Shown piece by piece: positions 54,625 to 63,750 of a DNA stretch of 64,000 bases. This DNA comes from Bacteroidota bacterium (GTDB lineage Bacteria; Bacteroidota; Bacteroidia; Chitinophagales; Chitinophagaceae): positions 29,459 to 93,458 of the forward strand of contig CANGFA010000005.1 in NCBI GenBank assembly GCA_947453145.1, in the 5' to 3' direction. The notes below the pieces were generated by a model. That model saw only the letters and a program-made list of their open reading frames with translations, was not told the DNA's origin and ran no database searches. The position numbers and the translations under genes were made by a program. Within the stretch, counting starts at the first letter, position 1. Each line of letters starts with the position of its first letter.

Positions 54625-55914
54625 TTAATATTTCGCATTCATGTCTGTTCTTCGGTTATTGGATCTTCCCTTAACTGTTTTATTGGTATCAATTGGATTG
54701 GTATCTGCAACACCTATCTTTTTTAATCTACTCTCTGAAATTCCTTTTTTAACTAAATAGGTAAATACCACTTTTGCTCTTTTTTCAGATAAGGGCTGGT
54801 TAATTTTAAGAGATCCAGTATTGTCTGTATTGCCTACTATTTCTAAATTAATATTTGGATATTGATTTAGGGAAGCAACAACTGCATCTAATTTTGATAA
54901 AGATTTACTTGATAATCCCACTTTACCTATTTCAAATTTAAAGTCTTTTGCAATTTCATTTAACATAGGTTGAATATCTGCACAACCATTATTCGCCGCG
55001 ATACCCGCTTCTGTAGGACATTTGTCTTGTTCGTCGTTTACGCCATCTTTATCCGTATCTGGTATAGGACACCCGCCGTATCTTGTTAAACCAGAAATAG
55101 TAGGACATTTGTCTTGTTCGTCGTTTACGCCATCTTTATCCGTATCTGGTATAGGACATCCATTGTATTTTGCAGTTCCTGCTTGATTAGGACACTTATC
55201 CTGCTCATCATTTACACCATCATTATCGGTATCTGGTATAGGACATCCAAAGTATTTTGCAGTACCCACTTTAGTTGGACATTTATCCAAACTATCTACT
55301 ACACCATCATTGTCTCCGTCCACTGCTACCGGTGCTGGTGGTAAAACAATAGGTTTCCTATCTCTTCCATTAATAGGCAAGGAGTAGCTAATTGAAAAAC
55401 TATTGTGCTTTTTAGTTAAAGAAGAAATTTCTGCATTATGAGTTGCTTGTATAAAAATATAAGAACCATAATTGGCTTTAATTTGTAAACCAGCCCCCAC
55501 TGGAGCATAGGCCGAAAAATAATACAATCTATCCATACCTACACCAACTCCTGCAGTTACATAAGGAACAATAGCATTCTCATCGGTTTTGAACTTATAA
55601 TTTAAATTAAAATCAAGAGATGCATAATCCTTAGCCATGTTTTCTTTAGGCACTTTTAAGGAAGTATAATAAGGATACTTAAAGGAAGAAAATTCAATAT
55701 TTGAAACAAAATCTACCTTTTTATTCAATCCTTGAATATATTGAAAGCCATAATTTACAGCCGACTTATCTAAACCTTCGGTGTGATTTGTTTTCTTAAA
55801 ATCATACAGTCCCAATCTTAAAGCAATAGAGGCAGGTTTTACAGTTGCGGTATCCTGAGCAATTAATTTTGTTGAAATGGCTAAAACCATTACTAAGTAT
55901 ATTATTTTTTTCAT
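54625..55914 (-). CDS. OmpA-family outer-membrane protein with four TSP3 repeats
   Basis: This 429-residue envelope protein has a signal peptide ending near KLIAQ (19). An N-terminal barrel of about 175 residues is followed by four calcium-binding thrombospondin type 3 repeats (about 195-310) of the form DTDKDGVNDEQDKCPT. A C-terminal OmpA peptidoglycan-binding domain has NTDNTGS and NNRRTDM. It probably links the outer membrane to the cell wall. The repeats are encoded by 87-base tandem DNA units. Monocistronic. Confidence 0.88.
   Translation of the reverse strand: MKKIIYLVMVLAISTKLIAQDTATVKPASIALRLGLYDFKKTNHTEGLDKSAVNYGFQYIQGLNKKVDFVSNIEFSSFKYPYYTSLKVPKENMAKDYASLDFNLNYKFKTDENAIVPYVTAGVGVGMDRLYYFSAYAPVGAGLQIKANYGSYIFIQATHNAEISSLTKKHNSFSISYSLPINGRDRKPIVLPPAPVAVDGDNDGVVDSLDKCPTKVGTAKYFGCPIPDTDNDGVNDEQDKCPNQAGTAKYNGCPIPDTDKDGVNDEQDKCPTISGLTRYGGCPIPDTDKDGVNDEQDKCPTEAGIAANNGCADIQPMLNEIAKDFKFEIGKVGLSSKSLSKLDAVVASLNQYPNINLEIVGNTDNTGSLKINQPLSEKRAKVVFTYLVKKGISESRLKKIGVADTNPIDTNKTVKGRSNNRRTDMNAKY
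55013..55345. repeat. 87-bp tandem repeats encoding TSP3 units
   Basis: Equivalent positions recur at 55021, 55108, 55195 and 55282, an exact 87-base (29-codon) period. The first two units share 59 identical bases (55013-55071 and 55100-55158). The others are diverged at synonymous sites. Confidence 0.85.
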
Positions 55915-55980
55915 AAAATAGTTTGAGGGATGTGTAATTAAAATTATTCAGCTTTTTTATTTTTTGTCAAATCTGCTTGT

Positions 55981-56289
55981 TTAGGAAATATGAATTACTT
56001 CCACAACGCTATCTAAATTTAATGTGCCATAGATATGTGGGAATAATTCATCCAAATCCACCGCTAATTCAAATAATACAGGCCTACTTACTCTTGTTTT
56101 TTCAATTTTTAATTTGACTAAACCTAATTGACCCTTATAAAACCTATCTAATACGCCCGCTACTTGTTTTTCAACTGAACAATGAATAAATCCTTCGGCA
56201 TCATAACCAGTTGGTTTATACTCGCCATTTATTTTTGCTTGTTCCCACTCTTTTAGAGTAGTTACATGATATATGTATTCGCTTTCCAT
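55981..56289 (-). CDS. DUF952 family protein
   Basis: This 102-residue cytosolic protein of the DUF952 family has the pattern YIYHVTTLKEWEQAK..GEY.P.......GFIHCS at the start and RPVLFEL in the second half. Relatives are small beta-barrel proteins with an ADP-ribosyltransferase-like fold, but no activity is proven to my knowledge. It is downstream of aroC by orientation yet 82 bases from it. Confidence 0.85.
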   Translation of the reverse strand: MESEYIYHVTTLKEWEQAKINGEYKPTGYDAEGFIHCSVEKQVAGVLDRFYKGQLGLVKLKIEKTRVSRPVLFELAVDLDELFPHIYGTLNLDSVVEVIHIS

Positions 56290-56371
56290 TTTTTCTATTT
56301 TAATTATTCAATATAAATATGAATTCTATTTTTTTTATTTAGTATGATTTAATTTATTTTCTTCTAAACCC

Positions 56372-57367
56372 TTATTTTAAAACTCTTGGGATTTTTTGTT
56401 CTAACAACATTAAATCAGCAAGTACAATTGCAGTAACTGCTTCCAAAACCACTGGCACTCTTAATGCAATGCATAAATCATGTCTTCCCTTAACCGAAAA
56501 CACTTCCTGTTCGTTTGTTTCCCAATTCCATGTAGTTTGATCCTTTGGGGTTGATGATGTTGGTTTGACTGCAATTCTAAAAACAAGATCGTTGCCATTG
56601 GTGTACCCACCAACAACACCACCAGCATGGTTAGTTTTAGTTTTACCAGAAGCATCTATGATGGCATCATTATGGTCTACACCAAACATATTAGCAGCAG
56701 CAAAACCAGTTCCAAATTCAATACCTCTAATGGCAGGTATTGCAAATACGGCATGGCTAATTAAAGATTCAACTGAATTAAAAAAATGTTCTCCAAGACC
56801 AATGGGCAATCCCTTTACCACACATTCAACAATACCTCCCACACTATCCTTTTGATCAATCGCTTTTTGTATGCCTTTTTCTATATCTGTTTCGCCACCA
56901 ATGCTAGCAATATGCGCTTCCACTTTTATATCTTTTAAAATTTTTTTAGCAATCACACCCGCACCTACTAAGGACGCTGTTAATCTTCCACTAAAATGTC
57001 CACCCCCTCTGTAATCCTCAAATCCGCCAAATTTATGATGTGCTGTAAAATCGGAGTGACCAGGTCTAGGAACTGCTCTTTGTTTTTCGTAATCACCACT
57101 ACGTGTATTATTATTTTCAAATAACATCGTAATAGGTGCCCCCGTAGTGGTATCGTTAAATAAACCCGATTTAAAAATGGGCATATCATCCTCCTGTCTT
57201 GGCGTTGTTCCTTTTTGCTTGCCTCCTTTTCTGCGCTCCATATCGGTCACAAAATCGGATTGCAATAAAGGTAACCCTGCAGGACAGCCGTCCACCACGA
57301 TACCTACACAGGCACCATGGGATTCGCCTAAAATTTGTACTTTAAATAAGGTTCCAAAACTATTCAT
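56372..57367 (-). CDS. aroC: Chorismate synthase
   Basis: AroC makes chorismate from EPSP using reduced FMN. The 331-residue length is at the short end of the family. Signatures are GESHGACVGIVVDGCPAG, the RRKGGKQKGTTPRQEDD loop, RPGHSDFTAHHKFGG, FSGRLTASLVGAGVIAK and SGKTKTNHAGGVVGG. It is the last gene of the aroB-aroA-aroC run, 72 bases after aroA. The gap holds a five-base tandem repeat. Confidence 0.95.
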   Translation of the reverse strand: MNSFGTLFKVQILGESHGACVGIVVDGCPAGLPLLQSDFVTDMERRKGGKQKGTTPRQEDDMPIFKSGLFNDTTTGAPITMLFENNNTRSGDYEKQRAVPRPGHSDFTAHHKFGGFEDYRGGGHFSGRLTASLVGAGVIAKKILKDIKVEAHIASIGGETDIEKGIQKAIDQKDSVGGIVECVVKGLPIGLGEHFFNSVESLISHAVFAIPAIRGIEFGTGFAAANMFGVDHNDAIIDASGKTKTNHAGGVVGGYTNGNDLVFRIAVKPTSSTPKDQTTWNWETNEQEVFSVKGRHDLCIALRVPVVLEAVTAIVLADLMLLEQKIPRVLK

Positions 57368-57424
57368 GATAAACTTAATATTACAAGTTAAGAATTTTAT
57401 TGCTGCTATACAAAACCCACTACT

Positions 57425-57449
57425 CTATTCTATTCTATTCTATTCTATT
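57425..57449. repeat. Five copies of CTATT at the aroA stop codon
   Basis: CTATT is repeated five times without error. The aroA stop (57440-57442) lies inside the tract. On the coding strand it reads repeated ATAG. Copy-number change downstream of the stop would alter only the aroA-aroC spacing. Confidence 0.9.
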
Positions 57450-58747
57450 TTAACTTTTCCACCCAATTGAACCAAATGATCAAAAAAGTCGGTATAAGAC
57501 TTATTGATTGCTTCTGCTTCGGTTATGGTTACCGGCCCATTGGCCTTTAAAGCTGCAACGCCACATGCCATCGCAATTCGATGATCATGTTGAGAAAAGA
57601 CGGTCGCTTCTTTAATTTCCCCACCCCCATGTATTTTCATAATATCTCCTTCTAAATCAATCTGTATACCCAGTTTTGCAAACTCTGTTTGTAAGGTTAA
57701 ACCTCGGTCACTTTCCTTGTGGGCCAAGCGACTTACACCTTTAATTTCTGAAACCCCTCTGCATACTGAAGCCAGTGATACCAAAGGAGGAAATAAATCT
57801 GGGCAATCTGTAGCGTCAAATTCAAATGCCCTTAAGGCAGTTCCTTCAGCCGATCCAATCTGAATTCCATCGGCATCCAAGGCAATAGCTACATTAGCAT
57901 TTTGTAAGGCCTGCATAACTGCTTTGTCCGCTTGTGTGGAATGCATTTGCAAACCCTTTACTTTAATAGGACCTGCAATGGCACCTGCAACTAATAAAAA
58001 CGCTGCCCCACTCCAATCACCTTCCACTTTATATTCAATTATTTCTTTAAAAGGTTCATGTTGTAAAAATGAAAACAGCTCATAATTTTCATGTTGAACT
58101 TTCCATCCAAAAGCATTTAATACATCTAGCGTTAAATTAATATAGGGCTTACTTTTTAAATCAAGTACTTTAATTGTAGCATCCTGCGCACCACTAGCCG
58201 CATAGGCCATTAACAATCCAGTTAAAAATTGCGAACTTAAAGATCCATCAACCGTAATCGTTTTGGGTGTCTTTAAAGGACCTTGAATTTGAATGGGTAA
58301 AAAACCATTCTGAGATTGAATTTTCACTCCCAATGCAGGAAAGATTTCATCAAAAAAATGCATTGGTCTTTTAACTAAACTCCCTTTTCCATTAATCCTA
58401 ATAGATTGAGTACTTAATGCCGCAATTGGTGTAAACATTCGAATTCCTAACCCACTTTCGCCGCAATTCATTTCCGGACCTAAAGGCTTAACGCCTTTGG
58501 AGTTTACAATGATAGCGCCCGGAGTTACTACCCCATTTATATTGGAAGCATTTTTTATTTCAACTTGAGCACCTAATTTCTGAATCACATCTATTGCAGC
58601 TAAATCATCATTAGAATGGCCTGGATTAGAAATGATGGTTTGTCCCACATGTAACAAAGCAGCCGCACATGCTCTTTGCATGCTACTCTTACTTGCTGGA
58701 GCTACCTGTGCCCCATTTAATTTTCCTGGATATACCGTAGCAATCAT
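57440..58747 (-). CDS. aroA: 3-phosphoshikimate 1-carboxyvinyltransferase (EPSP synthase)
   Basis: AroA adds enolpyruvyl to shikimate-3-phosphate, the glyphosate-sensitive step of the pathway. The 435-residue protein has the substrate motif PASKSSMQRACAAALL, MNCGESGLGIRMF near 94-106, SLSSQFLTGLLMAY and SDRGLTLQTEFAKLG. The GNAGT/RP form of class I enzymes is replaced by NCGESGLG, as in many Bacteroidota. It starts one base after aroB stops, so the two are translationally coupled. Confidence 0.94.
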   Translation of the reverse strand: MIATVYPGKLNGAQVAPASKSSMQRACAAALLHVGQTIISNPGHSNDDLAAIDVIQKLGAQVEIKNASNINGVVTPGAIIVNSKGVKPLGPEMNCGESGLGIRMFTPIAALSTQSIRINGKGSLVKRPMHFFDEIFPALGVKIQSQNGFLPIQIQGPLKTPKTITVDGSLSSQFLTGLLMAYAASGAQDATIKVLDLKSKPYINLTLDVLNAFGWKVQHENYELFSFLQHEPFKEIIEYKVEGDWSGAAFLLVAGAIAGPIKVKGLQMHSTQADKAVMQALQNANVAIALDADGIQIGSAEGTALRAFEFDATDCPDLFPPLVSLASVCRGVSEIKGVSRLAHKESDRGLTLQTEFAKLGIQIDLEGDIMKIHGGGEIKEATVFSQHDHRIAMACGVAALKANGPVTITEAEAINKSYTDFFDHLVQLGGKVKIE

Positions 58748-58748
58748 C

Positions 58749-59771
58749 TTATGAGTATAACTTTATTAATTTATGCAACGTTTTCATAGGTATGGTTTCG
58801 TAAACTGCTTTGCCAATTTTATTTAACAACACATATTGCATACCCACTTTTGCATTTTTTTTATCCTTTTGCATAATTTCCATGGCAGCATCAATATCAA
58901 AATGCATCGATGTTGGTAACCCATATTTTTTAAGTGTTTCCACTAAAATTCCAACTTCTTTAAAGTTTTGCAATACCTGGGAAATTTTAGCTGCATACAC
59001 CATTCCAATACTTATTGCATGTCCATGCAATAAAGCATGTTCATTTTCAATGGCATGGCCTAATGTGTGTCCAAAATTCAACAACTTGCGATCTCCTTTT
59101 TCGAACTCATCTTTTTGTACCACTTTCACTTTGATCTGCACATTTTTTTCAATGAGTGTCGCCAATGCTTTCTTATTTTTTTGATAATAAGCAATGTCAT
59201 GAGCAGCCAATTCCTTCATCATAGCAGCATCCTTAATGGCAGCATGCTTTATTATTTCGGCGAAGCCATTTTCCCATTGGTGTTTTGGTAAACTTTGTAA
59301 AAAGTCAAAATCGTAAACTAAAAATTGAGGTTGTCTAATCAAACCCACCATGTTTTTATACAATCCAACATCAATGCCGTTCTTGCCTCCAATAGAAGCG
59401 TCAACCATAGCCAAAATAGTGGTAGGCACAAAACCTACTGCTACCCCACGCATATAGACGCCGGCAACATAGCCTACCATATCGGTCACTACACCTCCGC
59501 CAACGCCAATTAATACCGCTTGTCTTGTAGCACCAAAATTTAGTAAGGCTTCAATAATAAAATCAACTGTTTGTTGATGCTTATGCTCCTCGCCTGAAGG
59601 AATGACAATGGTTTTTTTACCCTTGAATTGCTTTTGATGCAATGCATATACATTCTCATCTGTTATATAAATAGCTTGCGATTTGTCAACCATTTTATCA
59701 ATAGTTGCAAATTTACCATCTAATACAAACGTGACTGTTGAACTCGAAAATTTAACCTTCCAATTTTTCAT
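58749..59771 (-). CDS. aroB: 3-dehydroquinate synthase
   Basis: AroB cyclises DAHP to 3-dehydroquinate. The 340 residues contain the NAD site IPSGEEHKHQQT and VLIGVGGGVVTDMVGYVAGVYMRG (split over about 90-113). The metal-ligand regions are NGFAEIIKHAAI and NFGHTLGHAIE..GHAISIGM. It lies 66 bases after the DAHP synthase gene, with a hairpin between them, and 1 base before aroA. Confidence 0.95.
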   Translation of the reverse strand: MKNWKVKFSSSTVTFVLDGKFATIDKMVDKSQAIYITDENVYALHQKQFKGKKTIVIPSGEEHKHQQTVDFIIEALLNFGATRQAVLIGVGGGVVTDMVGYVAGVYMRGVAVGFVPTTILAMVDASIGGKNGIDVGLYKNMVGLIRQPQFLVYDFDFLQSLPKHQWENGFAEIIKHAAIKDAAMMKELAAHDIAYYQKNKKALATLIEKNVQIKVKVVQKDEFEKGDRKLLNFGHTLGHAIENEHALLHGHAISIGMVYAAKISQVLQNFKEVGILVETLKKYGLPTSMHFDIDAAMEIMQKDKKNAKVGMQYVLLNKIGKAVYETIPMKTLHKLIKLYS

Positions 59772-59796
59772 TATAATCTTATGTTTAATGAACAGA

Positions 59797-59830
59797 ATTA
59801 AAACGGAGCTGACTGATTAGTTCAACTCCG
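59797..59830 (-). terminator. Hairpin between DAHP synthase and aroB
   Basis: CGGAGCTGA (59804-59812) pairs with TCAACTCCG (59822-59830), nine pairs with one wobble. On the minus strand it is followed by TTTTAATT. The T-run is short, so this may be a leaky terminator or attenuator inside the operon. Confidence 0.5.
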
Positions 59831-59837
59831 ATTTAAA

Positions 59838-60923
59838 TTAGTTATTCATTATTTTGTTTTGTTGATTGATGCTTTCCATATGCACTGCGTCCATATATTT
59901 AGTTACAAATTCATCGCTCAATCCTAATTTACTTCCTTTAGCAACTGCACGATCTAAAATTTCGTTCCAACGATTGGTTTGCAAAATGGTGATTTCATTG
60001 TTCTTTTTATATTCACCGATTTTTTGAGCCACTTTCATACGAGTAGACAATACTTGCAATAATTCATCATCTAACTGATTAATTTGCTGACGCATTGCTT
60101 CCAAAGCACTTTGGAAATCTGCATTTTGAACCGTTTCTTTTCTCCAATGCATACTGTCCAACATAGCCTTTAAAACTTCTGGTGTGATTTGTTGTTTCGC
60201 ATCACTCCATGCATTATCAGGATCTACATGTGATTCTATAATTAAACCATCAAAATCAAGGTCAATGGCTTGTTGCGCTACTGATTGTAAAATATCGCGA
60301 CGACCACAAATATGTGAAGGGTCATTGATCATTGGAACATTCGGGAAACGACGTTTCATTTCAATTGCCAAGTGCCACATAGGTGCATTACGAAATTCTG
60401 TATTACCATAAGAGCTAAATCCTCTATGGATTAATCCTAAATCTTCAATACCTGCTTTCGCAATACGCTCCATTCCACCCACCCATAATTCTAAATCTGG
60501 GTTTAATGGGTTCTTAATTAAAACAGGAACTTTCACTCCTTTTAAAGCGTCTGCAATTTCTTGTACACTAAAAGGATTTACTGTGGTACGCGCACCCACC
60601 CATAAAACATCCACATCAAAATGTAAAGCATCCTCTACTTGCTTACCAGTAGCTACTTCCACCGCAACGGGTATACCAGTTTCCTTTTTTGCTTGTTGCA
60701 ACCAAGGCAAACCTTTTGTACCAATCCCTTCAAAACTTCCAGGACGGGTTCTTGGTTTCCAGATACCTGCACGCATAATATCTACTTTACCTGTAGCAGC
60801 TAAGCCTCTAGCAGTTGACATTACTTGTTCTTCTGTTTCGGCACTACAAGGACCAGAGATAATCAATGGAGCTTTTTTTAATAATGCGCTTACTTTTTGT
60901 TGTTGTTCAGTTAAGGTTCCCAT
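59838..60923 (-). CDS. Bifunctional DAHP synthase / chorismate mutase
   Basis: This 361-residue fusion catalyses the first shikimate step and the first step to Phe/Tyr. The N-terminal KDO8PS-type DAHP synthase (about 1-265) shows GPCSAETEEQV, MRAGIWKPRTRPGSFEG, the GARTTVNPFSVQEIAD segment, LIHRGFSSYG and DPSHICGRRD. The C-terminal type II chorismate mutase (about 275-355) has MRQQINQLDDELLQVLSTR and KIGEYKKNN. Such fusions let prephenate or chorismate regulate the synthase. It heads the aroB-aroA-aroC run. Confidence 0.92.
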   Translation of the reverse strand: MGTLTEQQQKVSALLKKAPLIISGPCSAETEEQVMSTARGLAATGKVDIMRAGIWKPRTRPGSFEGIGTKGLPWLQQAKKETGIPVAVEVATGKQVEDALHFDVDVLWVGARTTVNPFSVQEIADALKGVKVPVLIKNPLNPDLELWVGGMERIAKAGIEDLGLIHRGFSSYGNTEFRNAPMWHLAIEMKRRFPNVPMINDPSHICGRRDILQSVAQQAIDLDFDGLIIESHVDPDNAWSDAKQQITPEVLKAMLDSMHWRKETVQNADFQSALEAMRQQINQLDDELLQVLSTRMKVAQKIGEYKKNNEITILQTNRWNEILDRAVAKGSKLGLSDEFVTKYMDAVHMESINQQNKIMNN

Positions 60924-60983
60924 TTTTAACCAATTTTAGTATTTGAATATTTATTTTTTATCTTTTTGTTCAGCTTATTAATT

Positions 60984-61019
60984 TAGTCCTCGAATTCATT
61001 TCTTTAAATCCGAGGACTA
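60984..61019. other. Stable hairpin between helicase stop and DAHP synthase start
   Basis: TAGTCCTCG (60984-60992) pairs with CGAGGACTA (61011-61019). The stem extends inwards to 14 pairs with two wobbles and an eight-base loop. It starts nine bases after the helicase stop and has no T-run on the minus strand. Confidence 0.6.
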
Positions 61020-61027
61020 TTCATTAT

Positions 61028-62878
61028 TTATCCTTCGTTCTTGTTAAAACCTCTTGGACCACCGCTATCTGCATCATTCATGCGAATGCGACGTCCTTTG
61101 TAACTTTTGCCATCTAAAGCACTAATCATTTTTTTAGCAGATCCAGATTCAATTTCTATCCAGCTATTCATGTCTCTCATATCTATTTTTCCCAACACTT
61201 CTTTTTTCAAGTCGCTCATGTCTAAAACAAATTGTAAGAAACTCGCTTTATAAAAACCATCTTTGGTTCCTAAGTTTACAAATAAACGGGTAGCGCCTGC
61301 AGAAGCACGATTTGCTGAACGGCCACGGCCATCACCACGATCGCCACGATCTGCTCCACGGTCTCCTCTGTCCGCACCACGATCACGGCTTTCTCCTCGA
61401 TCTCCACCGCTTCTGCGATCCGAATATTCATTACGTCCTCTTTCTCTGTTACGATCTTGCATTCCACCCACATCACGACGACCTTTTTCAGCAGCACGGA
61501 TATTTAAGTCAGCTGCATTTTCATAATAAGCCAAGAAACGATTAAACTCTAAAGCAGCTACACGCTTTAATATTTCTTCCTTAGTCATGTCAGCAAATTT
61601 CTCTGCAAGCATTGGAACATAGGTTTCATAATCACCATGACTTACATCCGTAGACATTAATTTATCCATTACATGGAAGAACTGTTTTCTACAAACATCC
61701 TTACCACTAGGTATATCTAATTTATGGAAAGTGCTTTTATTGATATTTTCAATTTGGCGTAAACGGTAAGATTCTCTTGCATGTACAATAGAAATACAAA
61801 TACCTTGACTACCTGCACGACCTGTTCGACCGCTTCGGTGTGTATATACTTCCACATCATCAGGTAACTCATAGTTAATGACGTGTGTAATTCCTTTTAC
61901 GTCAATACCACGTGCTGCAACATCGGTTGCAATTAACAATTGTAAAGTTTTATCTCTAAATTGACCCATCACTCTATCACGTTGTTGTTGTGTCAAGTCA
62001 CCATGAATCGCATCAATATCATAACCTTCTCGTGTTAAGCGCGCTGCCACATCTTGCGCATCCGCTTTGGTACGTGTAAAGATGATACCATAAATACCAG
62101 GGTTAAAGTCAATGATACGTTTTAATGTTTCATAACGATGTTGCGCCGAGGTTACATAATACTGATGATCAATGCTTTTGTTGGTTGCATTTACTTTACC
62201 AATAGTCACTTCCACTGGTTCTTTCATGTAACGCTTGCTTACCTTTCTAATTTCAGCAGGCATCGTTGCACTAAACAACCAAATACTTTCACGGTTAGGT
62301 GTATTTTTTAAAATAAATTCAATGTCGTCCTGGAATCCCATGTTCAACATTTCATCTGCTTCATCTAATACCACGTATTCAATTTGCTCTAAATTAATAG
62401 CCTTACGCTCAATCAAGTCAATTAAACGACCTGGCGTCGCCACCACAATTTGAACGCCTCTTTTTAAATCTCTAATTTGCATACCAATAGAAGTGCCGCC
62501 ATAAACGGCTAATACCTGTACACCTGCAACATGCTTTTTGAATAAGTTAATTTCGTTTACAATTTGCATACACAATTCACGTGTAGGACAAACTACCAAA
62601 GCTTGAGGATGTTTATCAGCAGCTTTAATTAATTGAATCAATGGCAAACCAAAGGCTGCTGTTTTACCAGTACCTGTTTGCGCCAATCCAATAAAATCCT
62701 TTGTTCCGCTAATTAAAACGGGAATAGAACGCTCCTGGATTTCAGTTGCATGCGTGTATCCTAATTCAGTAACTGATTTTACCAATTGTTCGTTCACACC
62801 CAATTCAGCAAAAGTCATTTTTGTTTTTACTGCTTCAATTAAATCATTCTTAACTTCCATATCTTCTGTTTTCTTCAT
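61028..62878 (-). CDS. DEAD-box ATP-dependent RNA helicase (DeaD/CsdA type)
   Basis: This 616-residue RNA helicase probably acts in ribosome assembly or cold adaptation. The motifs are AQTGTGKTAAFG, PTRELCMQI, the DEAD box in VVLDEADEMLNMGF, SAT, IATDVAARGIDVKG and HRSGRTGRAGSQG. A low-complexity linker rich in RG/DR (about 470-525) leads to a DbpA-type RNA-binding domain (RLFVNLGTKDGFYKASFLQF..). It is inserted between tyrA and the DAHP synthase gene, 32 bases after tyrA. Confidence 0.92.
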   Translation of the reverse strand: MKKTEDMEVKNDLIEAVKTKMTFAELGVNEQLVKSVTELGYTHATEIQERSIPVLISGTKDFIGLAQTGTGKTAAFGLPLIQLIKAADKHPQALVVCPTRELCMQIVNEINLFKKHVAGVQVLAVYGGTSIGMQIRDLKRGVQIVVATPGRLIDLIERKAINLEQIEYVVLDEADEMLNMGFQDDIEFILKNTPNRESIWLFSATMPAEIRKVSKRYMKEPVEVTIGKVNATNKSIDHQYYVTSAQHRYETLKRIIDFNPGIYGIIFTRTKADAQDVAARLTREGYDIDAIHGDLTQQQRDRVMGQFRDKTLQLLIATDVAARGIDVKGITHVINYELPDDVEVYTHRSGRTGRAGSQGICISIVHARESYRLRQIENINKSTFHKLDIPSGKDVCRKQFFHVMDKLMSTDVSHGDYETYVPMLAEKFADMTKEEILKRVAALEFNRFLAYYENAADLNIRAAEKGRRDVGGMQDRNRERGRNEYSDRRSGGDRGESRDRGADRGDRGADRGDRGDGRGRSANRASAGATRLFVNLGTKDGFYKASFLQFVLDMSDLKKEVLGKIDMRDMNSWIEIESGSAKKMISALDGKSYKGRRIRMNDADSGGPRGFNKNEG

Positions 62879-62910
62879 TTTGTTGTTTTTACTTTTCTTA
62901 AATAAGAATT

Positions 62911-63750
62911 CTATTTTAGAATTCTTTTAATCCCATTCGCATTTTCAATCAAGTCCGATAAATATTCAAAGTTTTCTTTTTCCAAACAAGACTTGAATTT
63001 TTTCAGCTGGCTGATATGCTCATTTAATACGTCTAATACATTTTCTTTGTTTTGCATAAAGATGGGTACCCAGGTGGCCGCATTGGACTTAGCCAAACGC
63101 ACCGTACTGTCAAAACCACCACTCGCTAACTCGAATATATTATCCGATTCCTTTTCCTTCTCCAACACTGTATTGGCCAATGCAAAAGAAGTGATATGTG
63201 AGATATGACTCACATAAGCCACATGAATATCATGTTTAGTGGCATTCATGGTTACAATATGCATTCCTAAAGTTTTATACAAACGCTCTACTGTTAATAG
63301 TGCATCTGTATCCACTTGTTCCCTATTGCATATTACCGTTGCTTTGTTTTCAAAAGCATCGCTTTGTGCTGCACTCGGACCACTAAACTCCGTTCCCCAC
63401 ATTGGATGTGTTGGAACGAATCTTCCTTTTTTCGCATGCACACTGGCTATCTGTGCAACTGCTTCTTTGGTGGATCCTAAATCAAAAACGATTTGTTGGT
63501 CAACTAAATCTAAAACCGAAGGCAATAGTTTTTCAGCAATATTCACCGGTGTTGCAATGGCAATGATGTCTGATAATTTTACAGCATCTTCCAATGTCAT
63601 AATTTCATCAACAATCCCCAATCGCAATGCTTCAGTTTGGTGGTCTAGGTTATTGTCCACGCCAATTACATTGGACACAAAACCTTTCTTCTTCAATGAC
63701 AATGCCAATGAACCTCCCATCAAACCAATACCAATTACTGCTAAACGCAT
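62911..63750 (-). CDS. tyrA: Prephenate dehydrogenase
   Basis: TyrA oxidatively decarboxylates prephenate to 4-hydroxyphenylpyruvate for tyrosine. The 279 residues start with the NAD fold AVIGIGLMGGSLALSLKKKG. They continue with VFDLGSTKEAV and FVPTHPMWGTEFSGPSAA, the substrate-site motif, then HVAYVSHISHITSFAL. A helical dimer domain follows. The start overlaps the end of the aminotransferase gene by 10 bases, so the two are coupled. No ACT regulatory domain is present. Confidence 0.93.
   Translation of the reverse strand: MRLAVIGIGLMGGSLALSLKKKGFVSNVIGVDNNLDHQTEALRLGIVDEIMTLEDAVKLSDIIAIATPVNIAEKLLPSVLDLVDQQIVFDLGSTKEAVAQIASVHAKKGRFVPTHPMWGTEFSGPSAAQSDAFENKATVICNREQVDTDALLTVERLYKTLGMHIVTMNATKHDIHVAYVSHISHITSFALANTVLEKEKESDNIFELASGGFDSTVRLAKSNAATWVPIFMQNKENVLDVLNEHISQLKKFKSCLEKENFEYLSDLIENANGIKRILK

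Noticed and set aside
61263..61545. Arg/Pro/Ser-rich and His-rich plus-strand frames
   Set aside because: They mirror the RG/DR linker of the helicase on the minus strand.
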